Source of the DNA: Cladopsammia gracilis
Lineage: Eukaryota; Cnidaria; Anthozoa; Scleractinia; Dendrophylliidae
Assembly: GCA_022457155.1 (NCBI GenBank)
Contig: JAJGOT010000759.1
Location: 211,995-275,994 of the forward strand
Direction: 5' to 3'
DNA length: 64,000 bases
Part shown: positions 1-8,295 of the stretch, piece by piece
Layout: every line of letters begins with the position of its first letter
How positions within the stretch are numbered: the stretch's first letter is position 1
Position numbers and translations under genes: made by a program
Notes under the pieces: model-generated
Told to the model about the DNA's origin: nothing
Database searches by the model: none
Seen by the model: only the letters and a program-made list of their open reading frames with translations

Positions 1-83
1 TCTACACAATCAGTTTGTTTTTTTTCTTTCACACAATAAGATTTCATTTTATATTAAGATTATATAAATATAAAATAAAAAAA

Positions 84-281
84 ATGGAAAAAAGTAGATC
101 TGTATTTATAGAGAATGAAATAAAAAACTTGAATGAAATGATAGAATGCATATTAGATAATATTGATTATACTCATGTTAATGAAGATAAAAGAGTATTA
201 AAGATAATTACTTTAGTTTTGAATATAAAGAGAAAACTTAGAATATTAAAAGGATTGATAAAGGGAAGTATATATATTTGA
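84..281 (+). CDS. small hypothetical protein of the viral element
   Basis: An open frame of 65 codons starts at the ATG at 84; the frame is also open from an ATG at 15. I prefer 84 because it directly follows an A/T-rich stretch (TATATAAATATAAAATAAAA) that also precedes the ATPase and fibre-like genes. The product is charged and mostly helical in appearance, with many Glu/Lys and Ile/Leu residues and no motif I recognise. It converges on the protease gene, and the 33-bp gap between the two stop codons is filled by a perfect hairpin. Function is unknown. It lies in the virion module of a Polinton/adintovirus-like element, but nothing in the sequence assigns it a role. Confidence 0.5.
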   Translation: MEKSRSVFIENEIKNLNEMIECILDNIDYTHVNEDKRVLKIITLVLNIKRKLRILKGLIKGSIYI

Positions 282-312
282 TTTTTTTATAACAATGATT
301 GTTATAAAAAAA
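282..312. terminator. palindromic hairpin between convergent viral genes
   Basis: A perfect inverted repeat with 15-bp arms (TTTTTTTATAACAAT at 282-296 and its complement at 298-312) around a single G. It fills nearly all of the gap between the TGA at 279-281 and the minus-strand stop at 315-317. Because it ends in T runs on both strands it could terminate or process transcripts from both sides. The function is inferred from position and symmetry only. Confidence 0.55.
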
Positions 313-314
313 GA

Positions 315-866
315 TTATTCAAAGTATTTTTTAATAAATCTTTCATTAAACATAGTATCACTTAAACTGAATGGTTTTAGTATATCATAAAAATCTTTTT
401 TCATTGACCATTGATGAAGAAAATAAAGACAATAATAACCACAAAGAACACTTTTAATATTTTGATATTGACTTGAGTTGTAAATTATTGGTTTATCATT
501 ACTTTTAAATTCTTCAGGATAACCCATTCCAAAACTATCAAAATACCATATAAATTTATTATCATGACTTTTCACACAACAAACCCAATGAGTTCCAACG
601 TTTTCATATGAATCAAGATTTATTATACATGGACTATGATTTTTAGACATATTTTCATCTCTTGAATATATACCTTTGAAATTTGGAATTTTAAAGTATT
701 TTATCCATTTCATTAAATCAATATTACTTAATGGTTTGTTTATGAATTTTGGTTTTATAATATTGTTCCGAGAATTGGAATGCTGTTGAATGGACTGTTC
801 TTCCCTAATAAAAGACCTTTTCCTTTTTTCGTAATCTTTTTTTTTTACTTTTTTTTCCCATACCAA
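315..866 (-). CDS. adenain-like (C5/Ulp1-fold) maturation cysteine protease
   Basis: 183 codons. The product matches the layout of adenovirus/Polinton maturation proteases, which cut capsid precursor proteins in the assembling particle. The visible catalytic set is His93 in GTHW, Asp110 in YFDSFG, Gln135 and Cys142 in LCGYYC. The Gln-to-Cys spacing of seven matches adenain. The recognisable domain starts near residue 43 (NKPLSNIDL). The Lys/Arg-rich N-terminus before it overlaps a leftover frame of the upstream virion gene, so the true start may be later than 866. The frame is intact with all catalytic residues present. It is the last gene of the minus-strand capsid cluster. Family identification is from motifs; the substrate set is inferred. 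Confidence 0.88.
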   Translation of the reverse strand: MVWEKKVKKKDYEKRKRSFIREEQSIQQHSNSRNNIIKPKFINKPLSNIDLMKWIKYFKIPNFKGIYSRDENMSKNHSPCIINLDSYENVGTHWVCCVKSHDNKFIWYFDSFGMGYPEEFKSNDKPIIYNSSQYQNIKSVLCGYYCLYFLHQWSMKKDFYDILKPFSLSDTMFNERFIKKYFE

Positions 867-1568
867 AAGTATTTTTTCCCCATTGACCTATAAAAGGTGG
901 AGGTGGCTCATACATTCCTATTCTTGGTGCTCCTTTTCCTTTGGTCTACCTACTCTTGGTGCTCCTTTTCCAGTAATTTTTTTTAAAAGCCTCAATAGCA
1001 AGAGGTATACCAATACTAGCTAGTAATGTACCTAATAATCCACCAGATTGTTTTTTAGTTGGTTTTATCACTAATTTACCTCCAGATTGAAGAGCGTTTA
1101 ATATGTCTTGTTTTTGTTTATTTGTAAGTAGATTTTTATTATCAATGAGTTTTTGAATTTTATCTTGTGGTATTAAAAACCCACCTATTTGACCATTACC
1201 ACTTATCTTTTTAACAATTTGACTTGCTCCTTCACTTGCTAAACCAGCAAGAGCTGATAATCCAAGTGTTTTAGCTAAAGTTGGTGCAAAAGTACGAGCT
1301 AATGGAATAATACTACTAAATAAACTTCCTCCCTGCCTCATTACTTTTCTAATTTGTGTTTTTGATATCTTGATGTCTGTTCCTTTTCCTAATGATTTAG
1401 CCTTTTTAATTTTGTTAATTTGATTAGTTGTTAATAGTAATTCATCATTACCACTTGTTTGATTATTTTTCAATCTCATTGTTAAAGGAGTGTTTGTACT
1501 ATATGCTTTTGCAAGCTTTTTTTTTGATTGTCAGATAAATTTATTTTGTATGGATGATAAGTTGTCAT
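805..1568 (-). pseudogene. small glycine-rich virion-type protein, broken at both ends
   Basis: The longest open part is 946-1479 (177 codons). It has a Lys-rich N-terminal third (near residues 20-48), a hydrophobic Ala/Gly/Leu stretch (52-85) and a C-terminal GGLLGTLLASIGIPL segment (146-160). This is the layout of small minor virion or core-type proteins in Polinton-like elements. The gene seems longer. In-frame codons continue upstream from 1479 to a run of nine A (minus strand, 1517-1525); beyond it a second frame leads back to an ATG at 1568. At the 3' side the open frame stops at 946, but another frame (Pro-rich, then Lys/Arg-rich) runs on to a TAG at 805-807. Two near-identical copies of a block of about 23 bp (GGAAAAGGAGCACCAAGA core) lie at this break. 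Function is inferred from context. Confidence 0.6.
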
Positions 1569-1604
1569 TTGAATTTTATTATTAGATTATATAATTTTTA
1601 CATT

Positions 1605-2891
1605 TTATACAATTACTAATTCATTTCCAATTTTATCAATTTTCACCATTTCTTCATATAAAACTATAGCATGAACATTAAAGTTAGCAGTTGCATTTCT
1701 GCTTAATGTATATCTGAATATTAATTGTTTAGGATCTCTAGTGATTTTTTCTGTTTGATATGTAAGATCAAAATATATCAATCCATATAGAGAATTATAA
1801 TTAGCTAAATTAAGTTGTGTTCCTGTATTATAATCATTTTTCCTCATTGCGTATGACATGACATCATTGAATATTCTTACTTTACCTTCACTATCATATT
1901 CTGTTTCTGGATAAAATACTCCATTTCCATATTCCAATCTACAGTTTTGTAAATATGAATTATTATCAGCTTCATTCAATTTGCAAGTATTCATAACATA
2001 AGGATTATCTTCAGCTTGATCATCATTAGGTGGATTTGTTCTTTTCAAGTAAACAAAAATATGTTTAATATTATCAATACTGCTTGATATTTGAAAAAAT
2101 CCTGATGATCGTGTAGGAGCTGATGATTCATACATTTCCCTTAAATATTTCCATTTTGTTTCTTTCATGAATGAAGTAACAAATTTATCATATAAAGAGT
2201 CTTTTGGTGTTAATTTTGGTACCCAAAGTAAAAATTTTTTAACAACAACTCTTCCAGCATCAGTACCATTAGCCATATGAATTAATTCACTGTCATTTTG
2301 AAGCTCAATGTTGAATTGTAATTGCATAGGTACAAGCATCTTATCTTCAAGTTCTTCAAAGAAAGAAAAACGATTTAATGGTATAATAGTATTAATATTT
2401 TTAGAGCCTCCACCACCATTGTTTTGAACTGCTTGAGATTGTATTCGCCTAGCTTCAAACCCTGAATTAGTATTAGCTGTTGTACCATCAGTATCCAAAT
2501 ACCAGAAACTGTTTTTAGCTACTGATCTGCTATAATCATCAGAATATTCTAACAAATTTTTAACAAAAATAACTTTATGTAAATTATTAGTATCATAAAT
2601 TATTTTACCTGCAGATTTAAGCATGATATGATTAATTAAACTATGTGAACCATTTAAAACTGTAATTCTATCAGCTGCAGCATAACCAGCACCATCTGCT
2701 AATTTTTGTAACTCAAAATCTACTTCAAAATATGCGTTATACCAATCGTAAAATGCTGATCTATCATTAATTGTGAATTTATAACCAGTTTTAACTTGAT
2801 GTTGAGCATTAGCTGGAGTTCTAATCACATCATCTAATTGAAATCTTATCATTTCATTTCTTTGTAAATATTCACTTGATCTGAAAGCCAT
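1605..2891 (-). CDS. major capsid protein-like (double jelly-roll candidate)
   Basis: 428 codons, the longest uninterrupted frame in the viral block. It is flanked by a protease, a penton-like protein and a packaging ATPase, which is the position of the Polinton/adintovirus hexon-type protein. The translation is rich in beta-prone stretches and has no membrane segment or signal peptide. It has an Asn/Gly-rich loop with four consecutive glycines near residue 160, and conserved-looking blocks such as LWVPKLTPKDSLYDKF and RIFNDVMSYAMRKNDY. At 428 residues it is somewhat shorter than many Polinton major capsid proteins. The start is supported by an A/T-rich promoter-like run ending right at the ATG. 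The frame is intact. Assignment rests on context, size and my recollection of similar cnidarian proteins; the jelly-roll fold is not proven from sequence. Confidence 0.75.
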   Translation of the reverse strand: MAFRSSEYLQRNEMIRFQLDDVIRTPANAQHQVKTGYKFTINDRSAFYDWYNAYFEVDFELQKLADGAGYAAADRITVLNGSHSLINHIMLKSAGKIIYDTNNLHKVIFVKNLLEYSDDYSRSVAKNSFWYLDTDGTTANTNSGFEARRIQSQAVQNNGGGGSKNINTIIPLNRFSFFEELEDKMLVPMQLQFNIELQNDSELIHMANGTDAGRVVVKKFLLWVPKLTPKDSLYDKFVTSFMKETKWKYLREMYESSAPTRSSGFFQISSSIDNIKHIFVYLKRTNPPNDDQAEDNPYVMNTCKLNEADNNSYLQNCRLEYGNGVFYPETEYDSEGKVRIFNDVMSYAMRKNDYNTGTQLNLANYNSLYGLIYFDLTYQTEKITRDPKQLIFRYTLSRNATANFNVHAIVLYEEMVKIDKIGNELVIV

Positions 2892-2918
2892 TTTTTATTT
2901 TATAAGATTATATAATTT

Positions 2919-3305
2919 TTATTTTTTTATTTTTATTCCATAACCAGATATTAATCTATTTAATATCATGTCAGTATTTTCTTCTTGTTTTTTAACTGTT
3001 TTTGGTGTTGTTTGTCTTGTTTGTTTTGTTATTTTAGGAGTGTTTATTCTCATATAACCTAATTTTTTCATTATTAAATCACCAGATTTTTCAGAAATCT
3101 TTTTACCTAATCTTTCTCCAGTATGAGAAATCCCTGCTTCTAATGCTTTTTTAGCTATAGGTTTAGCAAATTTTTTGAAAACAGTTGTCATAACACTTCT
3201 CATTGGTTTTAAAATATTATCAACAACCAAACCATTACCTTTATGTTTATACATAAATCTACCTAATTTTGGATTATAAAAACGAGAAAATTCGTAAGTT
3301 TTCAT
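2919..3305 (-). CDS. small basic virion/core-like protein
   Basis: 128 codons, strongly basic with more than 20 lysines. The N-terminus is aromatic (KTYEFSRFYNPKLGRFMY) and is followed by a Lys/Gly region. A conserved-looking middle segment, GERLGKKISEKSGDLIMKKL (about 63-82), precedes a Thr/Lys-rich tail ending GYGIKIKK. The gene sits between the penton-like and major-capsid-like genes on the same strand; its ATG is 17 bp from the end of the penton frame. Similar small Lys-rich proteins accompany capsid genes in Polintons and may bind DNA or line the capsid, as the adenovirus core and pVI proteins do. That role is inferred. The frame is intact. Confidence 0.65.
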   Translation of the reverse strand: MKTYEFSRFYNPKLGRFMYKHKGNGLVVDNILKPMRSVMTTVFKKFAKPIAKKALEAGISHTGERLGKKISEKSGDLIMKKLGYMRINTPKITKQTRQTTPKTVKKQEENTDMILNRLISGYGIKIKK

Positions 3306-3321
3306 TTTTTTATTATTAGAT

Positions 3322-4083
3322 TTATATTATTTTTTTCAACAATAATGAAAAAGATGTATCCGCCCCATTGAGGTCAATTAATCTTCTTTTTCCATCTGTA
3401 ATGTAAATTCTTATACTATTAATAGTATTTTTATTTACTGGATTATAAGTAATTCTTTTTGGTTCAAGAGTAAAACTATATGATGGTCTTAAAACAGAAG
3501 TGGAAAAACTATAAATAATATCACTATCTTGACCATCTACAAGTGAATCATTAATTAAATCACAATGTATATTTAAAATATCTGTATCTTGACTTTAATT
3601 TGGAACTCTAGGACCTACATTTATTTTATCTTTTATAATTTTCTTATCAAATCCTAATAATTCATAAAAATTACTTTGCGTAAAATCCAGTTGATAATTT
3701 TCTTTCAATGTTATTGTTACTCTAAAAGTTGTTTCATTGAAAATAATACTGATTGGAAATTCATCCTCTTTTCCAGATTCTTTTATAACAGTTTCTTGTT
3801 TAACATGTTCGTTGATGTCTTCATAATTCCAAACCCCACCTGGAAAACTGATATCATGAAATGTTTTACCCTTATCAGAACTGTATTTGATTAATTGATT
3901 TTTATATCCAGCATTAATATTAAACCAAGTAAAACTCATATTAATAACTCGATTAAGACCAATAACATATTGTGCATTATTGTCTAAAACAATTGGTTTA
4001 CTAAATTTTGTTGTGAAATTTTCAGGTTTGTTGTTGTTTTTTGTTTTAACAGAATATGATGATAATACTATTTCTCTATCCAT
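3322..4083 (-). pseudogene. penton-like minor capsid protein with in-frame stop
   Basis: The frame runs 254 codons from the ATG at 4083 to a TAA at 3322-3324, but codon 163 is TAA (3595-3597). Both halves are in the same phase and look coding, so the simplest reading is one gene with one nonsense change. The N-terminal half (MDREIVLSSYSVKTKNNN, then NFTTKFSKPIVLDNNAQYVIGLNRV) has the look of the single jelly-roll minor capsid (penton) proteins of Polintons, which form the five-fold vertices. The C-terminal half keeps beta-rich blocks (YSFTLEPKRITYNPV, SIRIYITDGKRRLIDL). A 162-residue truncated product could still be made. Whether the stop is fixed, polymorphic, read through or a sequencing error cannot be told here. 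Confidence 0.72.
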
Positions 4084-4100
4084 TTAATAATAATGATAGA

Positions 4101-5067
4101 TTATTGTTTAAAATAATTTTTATAAATCTTTTCATGTTGAGATTTATTTATTACTTTTGTTTTCAAAAGGATGTCTAAAATTGCAATTCCAATGTTATAC
4201 ATTTCAATATTTGTATTACCAGCTATAATAGATCCCACAATTAATTCAAGTTTTTTAAGAAGTTCTTTTGGGTCATTGTAAAATGTTACATTTCCACCTT
4301 TTTTTATTTTAAGTCCTTCACCACTTTTTTTAAATTTATTTCTTCTTCGTGTAATTACATCACTTTCATCCTCTAGTAATTTTCTTTGTTTTTCAAGTTT
4401 TTTAAGTTTTTCAAGTTTTTTCTTTTCAGGAGAACTTGATATTTTATTTATTTCTCTTGTCAATCTTGCTTTTTCTTTTCCCATATCTTTTATCGTTTTA
4501 GTATATGCTTCAAGTGTTTCTTCTGGTAATTTTTCAGTGGTTTCAATAATAGGTAAATCATATTTTTCAAATATTTGTTTTTCTTTCAAAGCTTTTTTTT
4601 TGTGTTATATCTAAATATTCACCAGGTGTATATTCTGGTGGAGATTCTTCTGGTAATTGTTTTTCTTCTTGTGGTGAAACTTCATCACCAAAATCTGATG
4701 GTATTTCTTCATCACCAAAATCTGATGGTATTTCTTCATCACCAAAATCTTCTGGTATTTCTTCATCACCAATTAAACCTTCTAAATCCATTTCTTCAAA
4801 TGGATCTACTTCTTGATAATAATCAATATCTGTTTTTTCTTTACCAATCACTTTCTTTTTTGATACTTTGCTTTTTCTTGTTGGCACCAAATTACTAATA
4901 TTTACTTCATCTAATTTTGATGTTATAGGTTTGAACATTTTTTCATAGCCTAATTGACTTGTTTCTTCGCCTAATTTTTTCTTTGTTATTCTATCATGAA
5001 CAAAATTAATTTTATTTCCCAACTCAGATTTTTGTTTAGCAAGTTCTTTCCATTTCAATAAACTCAT
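4101..5067 (-). pseudogene. Polinton-type hypothetical protein split by a frameshift
   Basis: Two overlapping frames, 4567-5067 (166 codons) and 4101-4589 (162 codons), look like the two halves of one protein. The first has a basic start and a long acidic region with a repeated GDEEIP(S/E)DF motif, then a Pro/Glu-rich stretch ending in PEYTPGEYLDI. The second begins with a Lys/Glu-rich coiled coil, passes a GEGLKIKKGGNVTFYNDP segment and ends in a helical domain (LLKKLELIVGSIIAGN). The break lies at nine consecutive A (minus strand, 4593-4601). No known domain is recognised; genes of this layout sit between the penton and ATPase genes in related elements, as far as I recall. Causes could be a real indel, polymerase slippage on A9, or a homopolymer error. 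Confidence 0.6.
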
Positions 5068-5118
5068 TTTTATTATTATGATTGTATTATTTTTTAAATT
5101 ATCTATATTTAAAATAAA
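5068..5118. promoter_or_regulatory. divergent viral promoter region
   Basis: The 51 bp between the minus-strand hypothetical gene and the plus-strand ATPase are almost pure A/T. On the plus strand a TATATTTAAAATAAA stretch ends at the ATG of the ATPase. The same kind of A/T block precedes the ATGs at 84, 5773 and (minus strand) 2891. It probably drives both directions; this is inferred. Confidence 0.4.
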
Positions 5119-5757
5119 ATGAAAATACCAAACTATGATCTAGATGATGACTTAATTTCTAATTTTAAGCAATTACATTCTTTCATGCCAGATCAAAATT
5201 TTAGAATGCTTATTTGTGGTCCTTCAGGTTCTGGAAAAACAAATGTTTTACTAGATATGATTCTTAGGTTATTATATTATGATAAGATATATTTATATGC
5301 TAAAAATTTAGAACAACCAAAATATAAGTATTTATTAAAAAAATTTAAAAAATCAATTAATAAAGAAGCAGGTTATGAAGTTATAGAACCTAGTAATGAT
5401 GAAATTTTACCAGTTTCTGAATTAACAGATGATAACCAAAAAGTAGTCATATTTGATGATTTTGTTTGTGAAAAGAATCAAAAACCACTGATTGATTATT
5501 TTATTAATGGAAGGCATAAAAATTGTAGTGTTATTTATCTTTCACATAGTTATTACAAAACACCAAAAGATATACGCTTAAATTGTTCTCATTTTTGTAT
5601 TTATGAATATCCAAGTAATAATGAAATTTCTATGATATGTCGTGAAAATAATGTTGATAAAAAGAAATATAGATTAGCTACAAAAGATCCTTATTCTGTT
5701 TTATATATTGATAAACCAAAGAAAGAAATATTTAAAAATTTTAATGATATTATATAA
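5119..5757 (+). CDS. A32/FtsK-HerA-type genome-packaging ATPase
   Basis: 212 codons, an ASCE P-loop ATPase of the type that pumps viral DNA into capsids in Polintons, adintoviruses and NCLDVs. The Walker A motif is GPSGSGKT at residues 34-41. Walker B is VVIFDD at 109-114, with the acidic pair D113/D114. A sensor-like LSHSYY follows near residues 148-153. Length fits the compact Polinton ATPases. The frame is intact with all ATPase motifs. It starts a plus-strand cluster followed 15 bp downstream by the fibre-like gene, and it is divergent from the capsid cluster. An A/T-rich run directly before the ATG supports this start. This is one of the two clearest family assignments in the block. Confidence 0.9.
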   Translation: MKIPNYDLDDDLISNFKQLHSFMPDQNFRMLICGPSGSGKTNVLLDMILRLLYYDKIYLYAKNLEQPKYKYLLKKFKKSINKEAGYEVIEPSNDEILPVSELTDDNQKVVIFDDFVCEKNQKPLIDYFINGRHKNCSVIYLSHSYYKTPKDIRLNCSHFCIYEYPSNNEISMICRENNVDKKKYRLATKDPYSVLYIDKPKKEIFKNFNDII

Positions 5758-5772
5758 ATTTAAAATAAAAAA

Positions 5773-7632
5773 ATGAGTTACTCAAATGGTTTATTATCAG
5801 AATCTAGTAATTATAAAACAACTCAAGGAAAACCAGGATTACAAGGTGTTGGTTTTAAATTAACTTCTTCAGGCGATTATGATATTCAAAACAAAAAATT
5901 AGTAAATGTGGATAATCCAGTAAATTTAAAGGATGCTATTAATTATGGTACTGCTAAAACACACTTTTTAAACTTAGATGGATCAACTCATATGACTGGT
6001 GATCTTGATTTAAGAGGAAATAAATTAATTAGTCCTGGAGGAATTGAAATGAATAGGAAATTAATTACAGATATGGATACTGATGAAAATAATGATTTAT
6101 CAGCTGTAAATATGATTACTTTGAAGAAATATCATCCCGATGTTCCTACTCATACTCATGAAGTTACTAAAAATATAGATTTGAAAGAACTTTTTAATGT
6201 TGTACAAAGTAAGCAACAAAATTTTAATTATTTAACACAAAATTATAACAATGTAGTTTCTTATGATGATGTAAAGAATATTTTCTAATCACGTAAAGAA
6301 GTCTCTCCAATGGAAAATGATATTGATATCAATAATAATCGAATATATAATCTATCAAAATTACCTACATTTGACCATGAAGTACCGAATAAAGAATATG
6401 TTGATCAACAAGATAATAACTTAAACAATATGATAAGTGAATTAAACACAAGAAAATTAAGCAATCCTTCTGGAAAAACCCTTATAATGCAAAGACAAGA
6501 AATTAGGGGATTGTTAACAGATGAAAATGATCCAAATTCAGCAAGCAATGTTCAATATGTTAAAACAAAAACCAGTGAAAATACTACAAAAATAACTAAA
6601 TTAGAACAAGATTATAAAGATTATGTTAATAAATCTCATATCTCTTCTACTTTTTACCAAAAAGATCAATTTAGATATTTAATGGAAGATGATGATGAAA
6701 GTAGCAGTGAATATGGAATTACAGTAATTGGAATAAATGATTTTTCGGGGAGTCCTCATTTATTCAATAAAAAAGCATATGATTTTAAAATAAATAAAAG
6801 TTCAAGTGATAATAAATACTCAGGGAGACTTGGATTTAATTTATATAAAATTCCTGAAGGAGAATATACTATTTGTATTGAATTTTTTCCACTTTCTATG
6901 ACAAATGTGAGTGTTGATGTTGTAAGTACAAGTTTAAATATTAATCAACAATCAACAAAAAAGTTTTCTAATTATACAAGATCAATTATTCATTTACATA
7001 AATGGAAGATTTCCCCACCTGAGTATATTTATGTTGACATGAAATGTGATGGAATTTCATCTTCTCCTAATCAAGGACAAGGATATTTAATTATTTATGG
7101 TGTTAAAAATTACGTAGCAGACGTTGAATCAAGTGTTTATGATTCACCATTCAATTTTGAAAATAAGAAAATGGAGATGCAGACGGATATTGATATGAAT
7201 AATCATGATATTAGTATTAAAAATCCAACAAAAGATGATCAACCTGTTAGTTTAGCTTTTTTGAAATCGTTGAAACAATATTTTGTCATTACAGGTTATC
7301 ATCCTAATGCTGGATTATATGTAAAATTCAATTATAGATCAAGTACAATCGTTTTTCCATTTGATTGCACTTTAGAAACATTAAACTCTATCGTTCTTAG
7401 CAGAGTAATTACAAACTCTGTTCGTTTTAAAATAAGAATAATAAATCTTCAAGGAGAAAGAATTTTAACTTCTGATGATAATGTTGAACAAACTTTTACA
7501 AATATTAATCTACTATATAGAAAAAATACAAAATTTAGCGTTAAAATAGTAAAAAAAAATCCTACTAATCTATTTGATTATCCAAGAATACCTATTTCAT
7601 TTACTTTTACATTCAGTAAAAGTTTATTATAA
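5773..7632 (+). pseudogene. fibre-like receptor-binding protein with in-frame stop
   Basis: The open frame from 5773 is stopped by TAA at 6286-6288 after 171 codons. The same phase then stays open to a TAA at 7630-7632 (440 codons from the ATG at 6310). Total frame is 620 codons. The N-terminus has a collagen-like GKPGLQGVGFKLT (19-31). Shaft-like pseudo-repeats of the form DI-x-NKKLVNV and GDLDLRGNKLI follow; similar ones (DIDINNNRIYNL, DIDMNNHDISIKN) lie in the second part, separated by two beta-rich, knob-like regions. This is the arrangement of trimeric virus fibres. The gene lies directly after the packaging ATPase. It may once have encoded the host-attachment protein; that is inferred. 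Two proteins with a re-start at 6310 remain possible. Confidence 0.62.
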
Positions 7633-7646
7633 TCATTATAAATAAA

Positions 7647-8103
7647 ATGCCAATCACAAGAATTAAATCCTGAGAAAATCCAACAATTAAAGGATTTATA
7701 CTCTTTTTATCATAAAAAAACATGGATATACAAAAACAGTCAAAGTAAATACAAAAAAATAAATTATATTATGAATATTTCATCTGTGTTACTAGCTTCA
7801 GTTGGTGTAATCACAGGTGGAATAACCTTAAACCCTATTATTTTAAGTGTATTAACTGGAGCTGGAGTAATATTAAAAACATATCATGAAATGAAAAATT
7901 ACAAAGGTAAATTAGATATGGTTAAATTTGGATTTACAACTTATGAAAAAGTGTTGACTAATTTACGAACAGCAATGAGAGGTGGTGAATTCGATTATCA
8001 GAAATTCATATCTGATATGAAACTTTTAGATCAAGAAATGATTGAATTAGCACCCTCTTCATCGAAGATTGAAAAGAAATACAATAAAAAGTATAAGATG
8101 TAA
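7647..8103 (+). pseudogene. small membrane (SLATT-like) protein, start region frameshifted
   Basis: The track frame begins at an ATG at 7771 (110 codons). It encodes two closely spaced hydrophobic segments (about residues 5-19 and 22-36, with GGITLNPIILSVLTGAGV) followed by a soluble helical domain (KFGFTTYEKVLTNLRTAMRGG). The same phase is open back to 7642 and reads as a plausible N-terminal helix with conserved-looking aromatic and basic residues, but contains no ATG. An ATG at 7647 sits one frame off and runs into TGA at 7671. A single indel near 7650-7663 would account for this. Small two-helix membrane proteins of this kind recur in Polinton-like elements; I compare it with SLATT-type proteins with low certainty. 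It is the last gene before the element's right edge. Confidence 0.5.
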
Positions 8104-8295
8104 GTAGTTATTAAAACCAGGCTTGTTTGTATTTCACGCTATTATTTTAATTACATCCTTTCAAAAACAAAGTAGGTGTTAAATTATGAAACCATAGATA
8201 CAATTTTTACTCACGTGATAACTTTTAACCAATCACAAAGTAACCCATAAATTAACCATTTGGCTAAAAATTTGGTTTTGGTTGAAAAGTTGGTC

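Noticed and set aside
3676..4898. Plus-strand frames opposite the penton-like and acidic-protein genes
   Set aside because: Antisense shadows of the minus-strand genes; low-complexity Leu/His repeats reflect the acidic repeat on the other strand.
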